A stretch of DNA of 64,000 bases from Megaustenia siamemsis (lineage: Eukaryota > Mollusca > Gastropoda > Stylommatophora > Ariophantidae): positions 54,845,787 through 54,909,786 of the forward strand of contig JAVIAB010000073.1 of the NCBI GenBank assembly GCA_032433765.1. Direction: 5' to 3'. The notes under the pieces are model-generated. The model was not told the DNA's origin. It ran no database searches and saw only the letters and a list, made by a program, of their open reading frames with translations. Of the stretch, positions 1 to 9,990 are shown piece after piece; position 1 is the stretch's first letter; the number at the start of each line of letters is the position of its first letter. Made by a program: the position numbers and the translations under genes.

Positions 1-378
1 TCTTTTTCGTGGTCGACCCTTGGGTCTGGTGTTCTCACAACGATTGTTGAAGACTCGTTGTGTTGTGTTTTGTTCATTCTGCCTTGTCATGTGGCAAAAC
101 CATTTTATCTGTTGTTTCCTTATATATTCTATGGCTGGGGCTATTCCTAGCTTTTTTCTCAGTTCTTCATTTCTTATCTTATCTCTCAGACTGTTTCCTG
201 TCATTTGTCTGACACATTTAATCTCAGTAGAGGTTATTTTTCTTATTGTTCTTGCATCTAGGGTCCAGGACTGGCATTAGGTAGCACAACGTTGGGATGA
301 CGATTGTATTGTAGAGTGCCCTTTTTGCCTCTGGAGCTATTTCCTTGTTGGACAATATTCCTGATAGCTGTCGAAAGA
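1..378 (-). mobile_element. LINE-C 3'-region fragment, cut by window edge
   Basis: On the minus strand this matches the LINE-C copy at 12.2-12.6 kb nearly base for base, for example the stretch encoding the cysteine-containing YNT..TLCY.CQTWTLDAR segment and the KITYTEI segment. That part of a LINE lies downstream of the reverse-transcriptase core. Homology stops near 378, where the 12.5-kb copy continues. The element's 3' end lies beyond the left edge of the window. No long frame survives, so this is a dead copy. Confidence 0.75.
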
Positions 379-1320
379 CAATGAATGCTAAAGCTGAAAA
401 TGTAAATTAAAACTTCTGAATGTGGACAAAAGAGAGGGTTGAATGCCGCTGCCTTCGCAAAAAAATATTAGTGAAATTCACACTTTTATTGAAACGACAG
501 TAACCAAATTTCTTAAATTACCTTTGGAATTATTTCCGACGATATGAAAATCGTTCACTGTCCTAGGTCTGTAATCAGGCTAGAGGTAGTTTATTGGGGA
601 TTACCATATTAAAATGTTGATAATCGAAAGCAGAAGTACGCACATATTTATGTAATACTAATAAATAAAAGAGCTTACAAGCTCTGGACAAATTGGCCAT
701 AAACTTAACTCAAAACAGCCAAATTGGTAAAACGCCAAGAAGCGGGGTAATTCTGTATTTATGAATCTGAATGAATGTATCTATGAATCAAAGTATGATC
801 TCTGCTTATTCCATTTACAACAACACTGGTCATTTTTACAATTCTTTCTTCTTTCAGACAAATCATTTCCCAATTGTTGTCATAAAGACGAAATATAGGT
901 CCTTTAGTTGTTCAAAATCGATCCGATAAAGTTACATTCTGTAGCTGCCCAGAACAGAATAATGGTCGCATACTTTCAACAATTTCACAACAGGTATTGC
1001 ACATTCTTTAAAGTAGTTTCCCCATCGCTCTATATCTGCATTTATTCTTGCATTTTATGTTTAATTTAGCGACGTTTGCTTACCGTGCCATATTGGCGAA
1101 TACAAGTTCTTTTATTGATTTACTCACTATGATTGTGTTCACATTTCTTCCAACAAGATTTCTTGAAATGATTACTAAATGAATGTATAAAACCCCATCA
1201 GTACAAGCGGATCAATTGGTGTTATGCTGTTCGTCCATTAAAAGTGGATTAAAAGGTAAAGTTAATCCCACAGCAATTGCCATTGGGCAATAAAGTGTTA
1301 GTGACTTCATTGTACTAAGC
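379..1320. other. No gene recognised
   Basis: AT-rich sequence with no open frame of note, no clear repeat and no similarity that I can see to the families elsewhere in the window. Confidence 0.5.
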
Positions 1321-1523
1321 CTCAGCTTCATGAGGAGGAGGTGGCCAGTTCCCTTCCTCGCTACCTTATCTTCCCAGAGAACATCTCCGATGCCTATTTA
1401 AAGAGGCTGGGAAAACCCAGATAGCCTTTAGATTGGAAACACTTTTTTTCCAAAACCAACATTTGAACCCCGAACCTTCAGGTCAACAGGAATGTGCACT
1501 AACCACAACTGCGCTGGCTTTCC
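1321..1523 (-). mobile_element. Old tRNA-headed SINE, SINE-1 superfamily
   Basis: Read on the minus strand, a tRNA-like head with a B-box-like GGGTTCAAATG is followed by TGGGTTTTCCCAGCCTCTTTA and an A/T-rich stretch before TTCTCTGGGAAGATAAGGTAG. This is the order seen in SINE-1: head, GGGT..CCCAGCC..TAAA, then CTGGGAAAGTAAAG. The body is diverged, so this is either an old copy or a sister family. The 3' tail is not clear. Confidence 0.5.
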
Positions 1524-1725
1524 AATAAAATGGCGATGACCACTTACTACATCCAGGTAGTAGTTTTGTCTCCGTGTGGAGCTTCACTTCAATAGGGGCA
1601 GGAAATAATCTAGGACGGTAGGGACAGCTGCTGACGAGGAATCTATTTCACGAGCCTTTCTATTTATAGCTTGTCTCCTTTGTTCGGTTTTTTAAATGTC
1701 TCGTACTGTTGGAAAACTATGACCA

Positions 1726-2412
1726 TAAATAAAGACTAAAACTATGATGGTAAATAAAGAAAATATTCAAAATCTACAAGTGGATATAAAAATTGAAGGA
1801 ATAGACCTGGAGACAGTTCAGAGCTACATCTACCTTGGACATACTATACCAGTGATGGAAAATGTACAACTGAAATAAATAAAAGAATAGGAATGGCAAA
1901 AAGTAATTTTAATGTCATGAAAAATATACTAACATCAAAACAAATAAAACCAGGGCTAAAACTAAGAAAAGCAAAATGTTATATTTTCTAAGCATTCCTA
2001 TATGGTGCAGAAACATGGACATTAGACAAGAAAACGGTACAGAGAATTGAAGCCTTTGAATGTAGATATATAGAATAAGTAGAATTGGATGGAAAGAAAA
2101 GAAAACAAACGATGAAGTCTTAATGCAACTAAAAATGGAAAGAGAACTACTAAATACAATTTAAACAAGACAAATGAGATTTTTGGAGCATGTTAAAAGA
2201 CACAACAGCCTACTAAAACTAATATTGGAAGGGAAAATACAAGGTAAAAGAGGCAGAGGCAGAGGCAGATCAAAACTAATAAATATGGACGAGTAACGTC
2301 AAAATATGGACAGGCCTATGACAACCTGCATCATCAAAGCAATAGACAGAGCGAATGGCGCTCTATAGTAGCCAACCTTCGAAGCGAAGAAGGCACTCAA
2401 TGATGATGATAC
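1726..2412 (+). mobile_element. LINE-B 3' fragment, decayed
   Basis: Conceptual translation in shifting frames gives the region downstream of the reverse transcriptase: LETVQSY.YLGHTI, then a GAETWTLDKKT-like segment, then FL.HVKRHNSLLK..LEGKIQGKRGRGR. It matches the better copy at 34.1-35.4 kb along its length. The coding end runs into GGCACTCAATGATGATGAT, so the TGA stop is also the first unit of the tail repeat. Stops and frameshifts break it throughout. It is 5'-truncated. Confidence 0.8.
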
Positions 2413-2671
2413 TGTCAGAAGACATGAGCGGCAAATATTTCTCTCCAGGACCACATTTTCCCATGTGTCAAGATTAATTTTGATGGCTTTTAATGATAAA
2501 CAGATACATATTTCCTCACTACACGCTACGTAACAATGGAATAATGTTCTTTTTGTTCTGCTCATGACTATGATAGCTGTATACCGTACACCGTCCATTA
2601 TCAGGTCACATTTAAATGTACAGTAAAAAAAATTATCCTATCATTGTTTACGCATTTATCCAGTTTTGATG

Positions 2672-2936
2672 GCAGCCGCAAAAGCTCAGTGGTTAGTGAA
2701 CTGGACTACAAAAGACAAGAGGTAGGATTCAATCCCAAGCCGCGCCTCCGGGTTCACCCAACCTTAAATGGGTACTGAATTTTTGTCTGTGAAAGTAAAG
2801 CGGCACGGGCGTAATACTGACCACATTACCTAAAAAATCATATACTGAAGGTCTGTAAAATTTTTGGTCACTAACACCATATTCCCTATACGTCACTTGG
2901 CGTGAAGTGGGTACTTTACTTTTTTACTTTTACCTA
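2672..2936 (+). mobile_element. SINE-1 copy with target duplication
   Basis: A tRNA-like head (A-box-like AGCTCAGTGGTTAGTG, then a B-box-like GATTCAATCCC) is followed by the SINE-1 body: TAAATGGGTAC, GAAAGTAAAGCGGCACGGGC, GACCACATTACC, and an end region TTCCCTATACGYCACTTGGC. It finishes in a T-rich GTACTTTACT tail. The flanks CCAGTTTTGATG (2660-2671) and CCAGTTGTGATG (2937-2948) look like a 12-bp target-site duplication with one difference. Confidence 0.85.
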
Positions 2937-2948
2937 CCAGTTGTGATG

Positions 2949-3289
2949 TTTGTTGGGTGGAAAAGGAGGGGGGCGGGGACGGTGAAGGGATTTTTAGGAC
3001 TGGAAAATAAAGGTCGCATGTCTATTGCAGTCGACACGAGGTTTTTTTAATCCGTTTTTATTTCATCACGATAGAGAGAGAAAAAAAAACTCGTTGACTC
3101 TATCGTCATTCCAACCGGCTTTCTCCTGATTGCGAAAACAAGTCACTTGTAATAATTTTAATAATTCCAGCAACATTACATACTCCGTCACTGATATTAT
3201 ACAGAAAACATAAACATTAACAATGCAACGCATCTGGGTCTTCACTTAAAAGAAATCATAATTAATCACAATGAAAATTACAGATAATT
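2949..3289. other. No gene recognised
   Basis: A G-rich patch lies near 2965-2990 and a GAGA-type purine run near 3070-3090. I see no coding sequence. Confidence 0.5.
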
Positions 3290-3602
3290 TTAACTCTTTC
3301 CGTACGTTTCGCCGCACCATGCGTCATGCCGATTTCGTTCATGTACGTTTAGCCGCACAGTGCGTCGCTATCAATTTGATTAGTGTAAACTGTCATCAAA
3401 CCATATTCTCTTTACACGTCCTATATTATATTGGTATTCGTAAAATCTAATTCTTTGTTTAGTTACCTACAAATTCATATATAATATGTTAAGTGTTAGA
3501 TAAATATAAACATGTAGATTAATATTTAAAAACATGAAAAATGTCTCCGAAATATCTACCGCTAAATTTATTTAAAAAAACCTTCCGTATTGAAAGAGTT
3601 AA
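3290..3602. mobile_element. TTAA-flanked MITE, possibly piggyBac-like
   Basis: TTAA at 3290-3293 and at 3599-3602 brackets about 305 bp. Inside each TTAA the ends are inverted copies: CTCTTTCCGTACG on the left and, read inward on the other strand, CTCTTTCAATACGG on the right. The first seven bases match exactly. Just inside the left end a 24-bp unit of the form GTACGTTT.GCCGCAC.(A/G)TGCGTC occurs twice in tandem, which is usual for subterminal repeats. TTAA target sites are the hallmark of piggyBac, and some other families use them too. No transposase is encoded. Confidence 0.5.
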
Positions 3603-3765
3603 GTGAGAATGGCATGTCGAACAACGGAATGGGCAAAGAGTAAGACAGGCAGAAAGGAATATACTAAGATGGTAACCATTTGAAGTGTAGTGGACTGGAA
3701 AGGAAGACGCAATTCTTTCAGGTACGAATGGACACATGTTTGCGACAACAGATATACAAATACAG

Positions 3766-4034
3766 GCATCATCATCATCAAGTACCGGGCCCGCTGCGTA
3801 GGTGATCATGTCTCTAGACAACTTCCGATTTCGACAGCTATTTATAATTTCTGCTGTTGACCTTCTGCCAAGCCATTCTCTTAAATTGTCTGGTATCTTT
3901 TCTATTTGCTTCCCTCTATGTCTTCGTCCCTCAATTTTTCCAGTTGTTACAATATATTCCAGTTGTTCTCTTCTCATTATATGGCCAAACAATTATGATT
4001 GTTTCTTCCTAATATGGGAAATTAGCTCTCTTTT
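3766..4034 (-). mobile_element. LINE-A 3' fragment
   Basis: The minus strand encodes FGHIMRREQLEYIVTTGKIE, a basic RRHRGKQ, and a REWLGRRST..IINSCR...RDMITYA stretch that ends at a run of ATG/TGA repeats. This is the C-terminal basic region seen in all LINE-A copies of the window. It reads open for about 75 codons, but the expected stop has changed, so the frame runs on into the tail repeats. It is heavily 5'-truncated. Confidence 0.8.
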
Positions 4035-4042
4035 TGCTAATA

Positions 4043-4266
4043 CAGACATACCCCGACTTAATGTCGTTCGAGTTATGATTTTTGCTGAGTTACAATACGA
4101 CGATGGGAATATTGAGAGGAAATACAGTACTATGAAGTCATTTTCCATATTTAGTGATGTTTGTTCATAACCTTGTATACGTTTTTGACTACTTTCGATT
4201 TACGATAATTCTTATTTACTATGAGTTTTCCCGGAACGTAACTCCATCGTAAGTTGAGAATGACTG
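4043..4266. mobile_element. Possible small MITE
   Basis: The left end CAGACATACCCCGACTTA and the right end read inward, CAGTCATTCTCAACTTAC, are imperfect inverted repeats of about 18 bp around 224 bp of non-coding sequence. The internal halves are also partly complementary (GTTCGAGTTATG against GGAACGTAACTCC). No target duplication is convincing, so the boundaries are tentative. Confidence 0.35.
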
Positions 4267-4330
4267 AACATACGATGATAACGAGTTACGGAAACAAATA
4301 CCGGTAACTGTTTATCATTTCAATCTTCAT

Positions 4331-4622
4331 CATATCGATGATCATGTTTCTCCATAACTTTCTAGTACCATCATCAGGAGGAAACAATCATCCCTGTTTG
4401 GTCATGTAACGAAAAGGTAGCAACTGGAATATTTTGTGGCAATAGGGAAAAAAAAGAGAGAATCAGAAATAAAGGAAAACATGGAGAAAATATACCAGAC
4501 AGCTCACGAGAACAGTTTGGTGGGAAATCAATGGCATAAACGATAAATAACTGCAGAATTAGTGAATTTGTTCATGGAAAATAGAATATTATATAAAGAC
4601 ATAACAAAGTACATTTAAGATA
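4331..4622 (+). mobile_element. LINE-A remnants, opposed pair
   Basis: 4331-4365 resembles the extreme 3' end of LINE-A on the minus strand (GATGATCATGTTTCTCC). From about 4375 the plus strand gives a badly decayed LINE-A end: SLFGHVTKR.QLEYFVAIGK, then a SSREQFGGKS.A stretch and TINNCR. Both pieces are short and broken by stops. Confidence 0.6.
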
Positions 4623-5248
4623 AAGGTATAACAGGCAGACAACTAGAAAACGGGTGTAGATCCACTCATTCTAGTGAGCACATCTCGAGAGAAGGGAGAA
4701 CGGTCCAGTTGTCTCTACCCTACAGCATTTTCGCCCACAGTCATTGGCCAATGCCCAAAATATGTTGATATAGAACACCTACGATTGTTGTACCTTAAAC
4801 ATGGACACACTCTAACTTATTTATCAGAACATGGAGTATCAGGAAAGTAATTGCAAGAAAGCATATTCTCATAGTTCGTTTCAAATCATGTGCCCAACTT
4901 CAAAACGCTATTACGCAGTAAACATTTGTTAAAAACATTTGAAATTTTCCAAATGTTATTAGAATGCAAAAGACCCTTTAAATGTATATTTAACAAATAT
5001 CTTGCAGCTGCAGTTTTCTTAAAGCGGCGAATTTCTTTGATGTTTGTCACAATTGTAAATTGTGAAGCCCTAAAGAATAGAAATTACCGTAGTTGCTGGT
5101 CTATGATTAATTTTCACTAGGTAAAGGCGTGGCCGTAATGGGGAAATAACTGTATAAGACAAAACACCAGGAGAATTATTGTCTGCTCAGTTCGAGGACG
5201 GACGATAATATCAAGGTATACCTGTATGTCCAATTTTCATAGTTGTGT
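4623..5248. other. No gene recognised
   Basis: Nothing matches the repeat families of the window. Short frames here have no recognisable motif. Confidence 0.5.
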
Positions 5249-5264
5249 GGTCCTGAAAAGGACC
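5249..5264 (-). promoter_or_regulatory. Histone-type mRNA 3' stem-loop sequence
   Basis: On the minus strand GGTCCTTTTCAGGACC folds into a perfect 6-bp stem (GGTCCT with AGGACC) and a TTTC loop. This is the form of the replication-dependent histone mRNA 3' stem-loop. It is preceded by CAACAAAC and followed by ACACAAC, the A/C-rich flanks usual for that signal. It lies 57 bases downstream of the stop codon of the broken transposase on the same strand. No histone coding sequence is visible beside it. It may be a remnant of a histone locus or a chance palindrome. Confidence 0.45.
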
Positions 5265-5321
5265 GTTTGTTGAACTAATTTAAGGTAATATAGGGGCCAA
5301 CATTGTGGGGGCTATATACTT

Positions 5322-6448
5322 TCATTCTGAATCAGACGAGTCTAAAAGATTAATAACTGTTTGGGGTTGAACATTCCACAAACCATCATTTTTCCAATAT
5401 TCCTCTTCCTGTTTTAAGACGTGGTCTTCACATTTAGCCCAATAATCTTTGTCTATATTTAATAAGGCGAGATTAGCAAGAGTCTTTACATCGCATATTT
5501 TGAATGTTGTATTTTCATCTGCCACTTGTCCTTTTAATTTTGCCCAGATTAGTTCTATTGGATTTAAATGAGCATGATAAGGTGGCAGCCACAAACTTAT
5601 ATGACCGTGCTCTTGGATAATCTTATCTATTTGAAAAATCTTTGTCCTCTGTTTTTGCTTTACTAGAGATAGTAATTCAGGTTTTAAGTACATGTTATTA
5701 AATTGTATGTGCTCCTTTGTGAGCCATATCTTAATATCATCTTTTGTACTGGATGACGTCGGGACTTTATCTTCAAGTGCAACAATGTTGTGGTACGCTG
5801 CATTGTCCATTATTAGGCAAGATGGTCGATCTAGTGAAGGGAGAACAGAATTTTCAATCCAATGTCTAAATATGTGACCATTCATCTCAGAGTGATAATT
5901 CCGATTGTCTATGGATTTTGAAAGAAAATGAGCTCTGCATTCTGTATTAGTCCATGTTGTCGACTACCTGCATGAGCAATTATCAAGCGCTGTCCTTTGC
6001 TGCTAGGTATTAATCTCTTAATCTTTCCATCTGATGACTGCCATTCCCTTTGGTTAGTATGGTGAGCATTGATCCATGTTTCATCCAAGTACACAATATC
6101 ATAACCTTGCTTGCGCACCTCTTTTACTTCACGTAAGTACTTGCTTCTCATGACTACTATATGTGGCTTCTCACAGATGATGTTTCGTCCATTGGAATAC
6201 TTTCTGAATGTAAAGCCTGCAGCTCTCACATTCCTCCATAATGTAGACTTTGATATTTCAATACTGTTGTTCTTTTTCAGCGATACTTTTAATTTTCTTA
6301 TTGTAACAGTTTCATTCATACCCAACATTTTGCGAATTTCACTTCTAATAAGTTCACTGTCGAAATTATCCAACATGTTTGCTCTTCCTTGTGATTTTGT
6401 ATATTTTGAACATTGACGGTCACGTGCTTGAATCCAGCGATTATACAA
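5322..6448 (-). pseudogene. DDE (IS630/Tc1/mariner-type) transposase, frameshifted
   Basis: Two minus-strand frames, 5909-6448 (179 codons) and 5322-5885 (187 codons), form one transposase split by a frameshift. The first frame has a helix-turn-helix-like N-terminus (TIRKLKVSL, STLWRNVRAAGF) and the first catalytic Asp at residue 122 in VYLDETWIN. The second has the second Asp at residue 27 in LIMDNAAYH and the Glu at residue 111 in LNPIELIWAKLKG. The Asp-Glu gap is therefore about 83 residues, against about 34 in Tc1, because of an insert that contains WLTKEHI and LLSLVKQK. Homology crosses the junction: the second frame is open upstream of its ATG through DNRNYHSE. A gain or loss of one base near 5915-5925 therefore explains the break. 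No other break is seen. I could not find terminal inverted repeats, so the limits of the element are unknown. Confidence 0.8.
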
Positions 6449-6984
6449 AACTATTTTGTAAACGATTAAATAAAATCATTTCCCTTTTTTTTTATTTAAT
6501 TTAACTATTCAGCAATAGTTCTTGGCTGAACTATTTCAACAAAGATTTTTTTTTTATGTTGACCCTACCATGATTCGAACTCAGGTTCAGCTTATTTCAA
6601 GAACATATATTCCAATCAGCACCAGCCTTTTATTTTCACTCATAAATTCGAATGCACTATCAATGCAACTTTCTCACAGCACAAGTCAACCACACGAAAA
6701 TATCAAGTAACAAAATGAAATGACGTCCCTATAAAATATAGACGGAAATTACAAGTAATTAAATCCATTAAAAATAACAATTCAAGTTACGCAACTGCAG
6801 ATGGCCATACATATACCGCATCTCTGAAGCAGAACGAGCAGTGATACACAAAAAAACAGGAAATAGGATATTAGATAACAAAAGATATAAAAAATAACAC
6901 ATAATAAATTAAAACTAGAATATTGTCATTTTACTGTTGGTTTCAAAAGCTAAACATCATAATAGATAATACGACCCTAAAACA
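6449..6984. other. No gene; weak tRNA-like patch
   Basis: 6560-6630 read on the minus strand has a B-box-like GAGTTCGAATC with GGTAGGG nearby, so it may be the head of an old SINE. Otherwise the stretch is AT-rich and featureless. Confidence 0.35.
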
Positions 6985-7038
6985 AGTAGACAATCTTAAA
7001 TATCTGGGTAGCACGTTAACACAAGACAATAATCAAGT

Positions 7039-7100
<62 letters not shown>

Positions 7101-7660
7101 ATTTAACAATGCATGCCAAGTTATAGGCCAAGTATAAACTAAACACTACGGGAAAACAAAGCAATAACTACGGAAGCAAAAGGGCAATTAATAAATCAAT
7201 TTTTCTACCAACGCTGTGCTATCAGTGCCAGAATTGGACGCTGGACTCTAGAACAATAAGAAATATAACGACCACGGAATGAAATGTGTCAGAAGAATGA
7301 CAGAAAACAGCTTAAGGGACAAAGTAAGAAACACTGACCCGAGGGAGAAACTCGAAATTAAACCAGCCATCGAATAGATACAGAAACAATAGATAAAATG
7401 GTTCGTTCACATAACAAGAGAGAATGAACTAAAAATGACTCAAAGAATCATAAACAAAACGCTACGAAAACGCCAGAGTAAGAGGAAGACCGAGAAAGAG
7501 ATGGATAAAGGGAATACTAGAGTCACTAGGAGGGATAACACCAGAAGAGGCCAACAGAAGAGCAAGGGATCGCGGATTGCATCTCCCCTCGACGCCAACG
7601 GCATAGGAGGAAGGATAGAAGAAGAAGAAGACTTGGTTTCACAAAGTGTAGCTCGGTTTT
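6985..7660 (+). mobile_element. LINE-C 3' fragment with (TA)n inside
   Basis: Broken plus-strand frames give LKYLGSTLTQD, then (after a TA microsatellite) a NACQVIGQ-like stretch, CQ.WTLD, KCVRRMTENSLRDKVRN, and a basic end. It matches the 12.1-12.6 kb LINE-C copy in the same order. The end runs into AGGAAGGATAGAAGAAGAAG, the GAA-type tail also seen in the 12.1-kb copy. The copy is dead, with many stops. Confidence 0.75.
7042..7098. repeat. (TA)n microsatellite
   Basis: An uninterrupted TA run of about 57 bases inside the LINE-C fragment. Confidence 0.95.
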
Positions 7661-7682
7661 TAACAATAGCCAAGGTAGGAGT

Positions 7683-7685
<3 letters not shown>

Positions 7686-7748
<63 letters not shown>
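7686..7748. repeat. (TA)n microsatellite at a LINE-C/LINE-A junction
   Basis: An uninterrupted TA run of about 62 bases. LINE-C sequence ends shortly before it and LINE-A sequence begins directly after it. Confidence 0.95.
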
Positions 7749-7750
<2 letters not shown>

Positions 7751-8165
7751 ATGTCGATCATGGACAATAGGACCACAGACAAGAAAATCACTGGAGACTG
7801 TAGCAATGCGGATTTACAGAAGAATGTTGAGAATACCACGGACAGCTAAGAAGAGTAATGAAAACGTTCTGAAAGAGGCTAAATAAAAAAAAAGAACTAA
7901 TATTAAATATTAGGAAGAAATAACATAACCATCATTTTTTTTTTTGCCATATAATGAGAAGGGAACAGCTGGAATATATTGTAACAACTAGGAAGCTTGA
8001 GGAGAGGGAAGCAAAGATAAAAGATAACAGGCAGCTTAAGAGAATGGCTTGGAAGAAGATCAACAACAGAACTGATAAATAACTGTCGAGATCGAAAGCT
8101 GTGGAGAGACATGATCACTAACGCCAGCAGGCTTGGTACTTGATGATCATCATGATGATGTAGGA
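7749..8165 (+). mobile_element. LINE-A 3' fragment
   Basis: The plus strand begins in the segment encoding MD..TTDKKITG and runs through a broken stretch to GSLREWLGRRSTTELINNCR, RKLWRDMIT and GT, followed by TGA. That stop is the first unit of a TGATGATCATCATGATGATG tail. It matches the LINE-A copies at 27.4 and 45.1 kb. Frameshifts make it non-functional. Confidence 0.8.
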
Positions 8166-9379
8166 GTATTAGCAGGCAATCTAGCAAAGAAAAGAAACAC
8201 ATGAGGCAAAACAACCGGAAATGTTAATTTGGTCAGAGAACTTGTCAAGAGATGACAATTCTAAAATACAATTAATGACAGTCTTGAATAATATCATGGA
8301 ACCAGAGTTAAGGAAAAAAGACCACACACAAATGAGTGGTGAAGATTGACTAATTGACAAAATGTAGCACAATCTGTTAATAAGCAAATGGAGGAGAAGA
8401 GGAAGAAGAAAGAGAAGAAGGAGAAAAAAGAGGAGGAGAAGAAGACATTCTTGTCCAGAAACAGTTATAGAAATGAGAGGAATTAGTAAATCCTATAATT
8501 AAAATGTATTTTTTTAAATATGAAACTAGCGACTGTTAATATAATGAACATTTCCTAGCGTATGTGACATTAGAGTCATCACGAAAGTGACTCCCACGTC
8601 TAATTATAATTACTCGACTGGAAGATTGATATACAAGTCATTAAATCTAACAACTGTTTTTTTTGTAATTATACCAAGCCTTGTTAATTCTACGGTACAA
8701 GTTATAGCCCTTGCACCAGGCAGAAACTTCCACCACACGGACACTCAACTATTTCTAAAGTTAAAAAATCAACATCAACACGAGAATAGTTAGCTTCTGT
8801 TTCAGCTCACCAGCTGTTTCTCTTCAAGTTTCAACTCGACTGAGCTACTAATTAGACTGGCAGTTCTCAAACTGAGTGGTTGCTAGAGACCCCTACAGAG
8901 TTCATGACTGGCATAAAAAGAAGTGAACATTGTACATGTATTTTCGAAGCCAGGTCTAGAAGTGTTCGGCAGTCTCGATTTCTTGATTGCACCTCAAAGT
9001 AAGCATTATTTATAAGGGACATTAACAGGGCTTCTTGCAACTGTTTCGTCTAGTTTTAGGACAAAAAAGATGATCAGGAGAAACATTAGAAAAACCCGCA
9101 ATCGTGACAACAGAAAATGTCGGCGAAAGAGAAAAATATCACAAAGGATCTCTCCTTGCGTCCTGAAAAGGCGTAAGGAACGAAGGTGACTGCATTGATT
9201 TATATGATCACACTTTGTTGAATATATAACTGCTGATCACGGCACAAACATGATAATCGGAATGCAGAGGCTTTCACCACTATTTAAACGATCTCTATGG
9301 ATCAAAAGTTTGAGAAAGTTAGAATCAAAGTGTACAGGAAGTGGAGGTAGTTGTACACAGGAAGTTTATTACGCAATAA
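8166..9379. other. No gene recognised; purine-rich patch
   Basis: 8388-8450 is a GAA/GAG-rich purine tract. The rest shows no motif that I can name. Confidence 0.5.
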
Positions 9380-9990
9380 TAATGGTTAGCATAACGGTAG
9401 CAAAGGCCGCAGTTTTCAACGCCTGCATCATTGGTATCCTTCTGTACGGCAGCGAATTATGGACAGATCATGCAAAGCAGGAGAGAAGTCTAAATGCATC
9501 CCATTTGCGATGTAAGCGCCGTACTTTTGATATCACCTAGAAGGACTAAGTGATCAACGTGGAGGTCATCACTCACACAGGCCACCCAAACATCTACACG
9601 CTGCTCAAATAACGCAGGTTACGCTAGTTTGGTCACTTGCACCGTACGAAAGATGGCCGCATGCCAAAAGATATACTCTATGGACAACACAAACATCTAC
9701 ACGCTGCTCAAATAAAGCAGGTTACGTTAGTTTGGCCACTTGCACCGTACGAAAGACGACCGCATGCCAAAAGGTATACTCTATGGACAACCCGGAAATA
9801 ATAAAAGAAGTAGGGGGCGCCCAAAACTCCGATTTATAGACGAGCGTAAATGTTACATGAAGATTCAATATAAACCCTGCAGCCTGGAGAGAAATAGCTG
9901 CAGACCGCAATTTTTGGAAACACACTCTAAAGCTCCGACTCAAACAAGAAGCAGATAGATTCATAGAAAAAAAGAATACACGGCGAAAAA
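9380..9990 (+). mobile_element. LINE-D 3' fragment with internal tandem duplication
   Basis: Frames give AAVFNACIIGILLYGSELWT, then HLRCKRRTFDIT, then a segment with TLLK.RRLR and CTVRK, then KVYSMDNPEI and INPAAWREIAADRNFWKHTL. This is the typical basic C-terminal region of an endonuclease-type LINE. The part from about 9588 to 9690 is repeated directly after itself (9690-9792) with several differences. An A-rich end (AAAAAAAAATAATAA) follows. Stops and frameshifts break the copy. Confidence 0.75.
9588..9792. repeat. ~102-bp tandem duplication inside LINE-D
   Basis: Two neighbouring copies begin ACATCTACACGCTGCTCAAA and end TATACTCTATGGACAACNC. They differ at roughly ten positions, so the duplication is not recent. 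Confidence 0.85.

Noticed and set aside
5140..5265. A histone gene around the stem-loop
   Set aside because: TATAAGA and a TCAGTTC-like start are seen nearby, but no histone coding sequence exists on either strand within reach.
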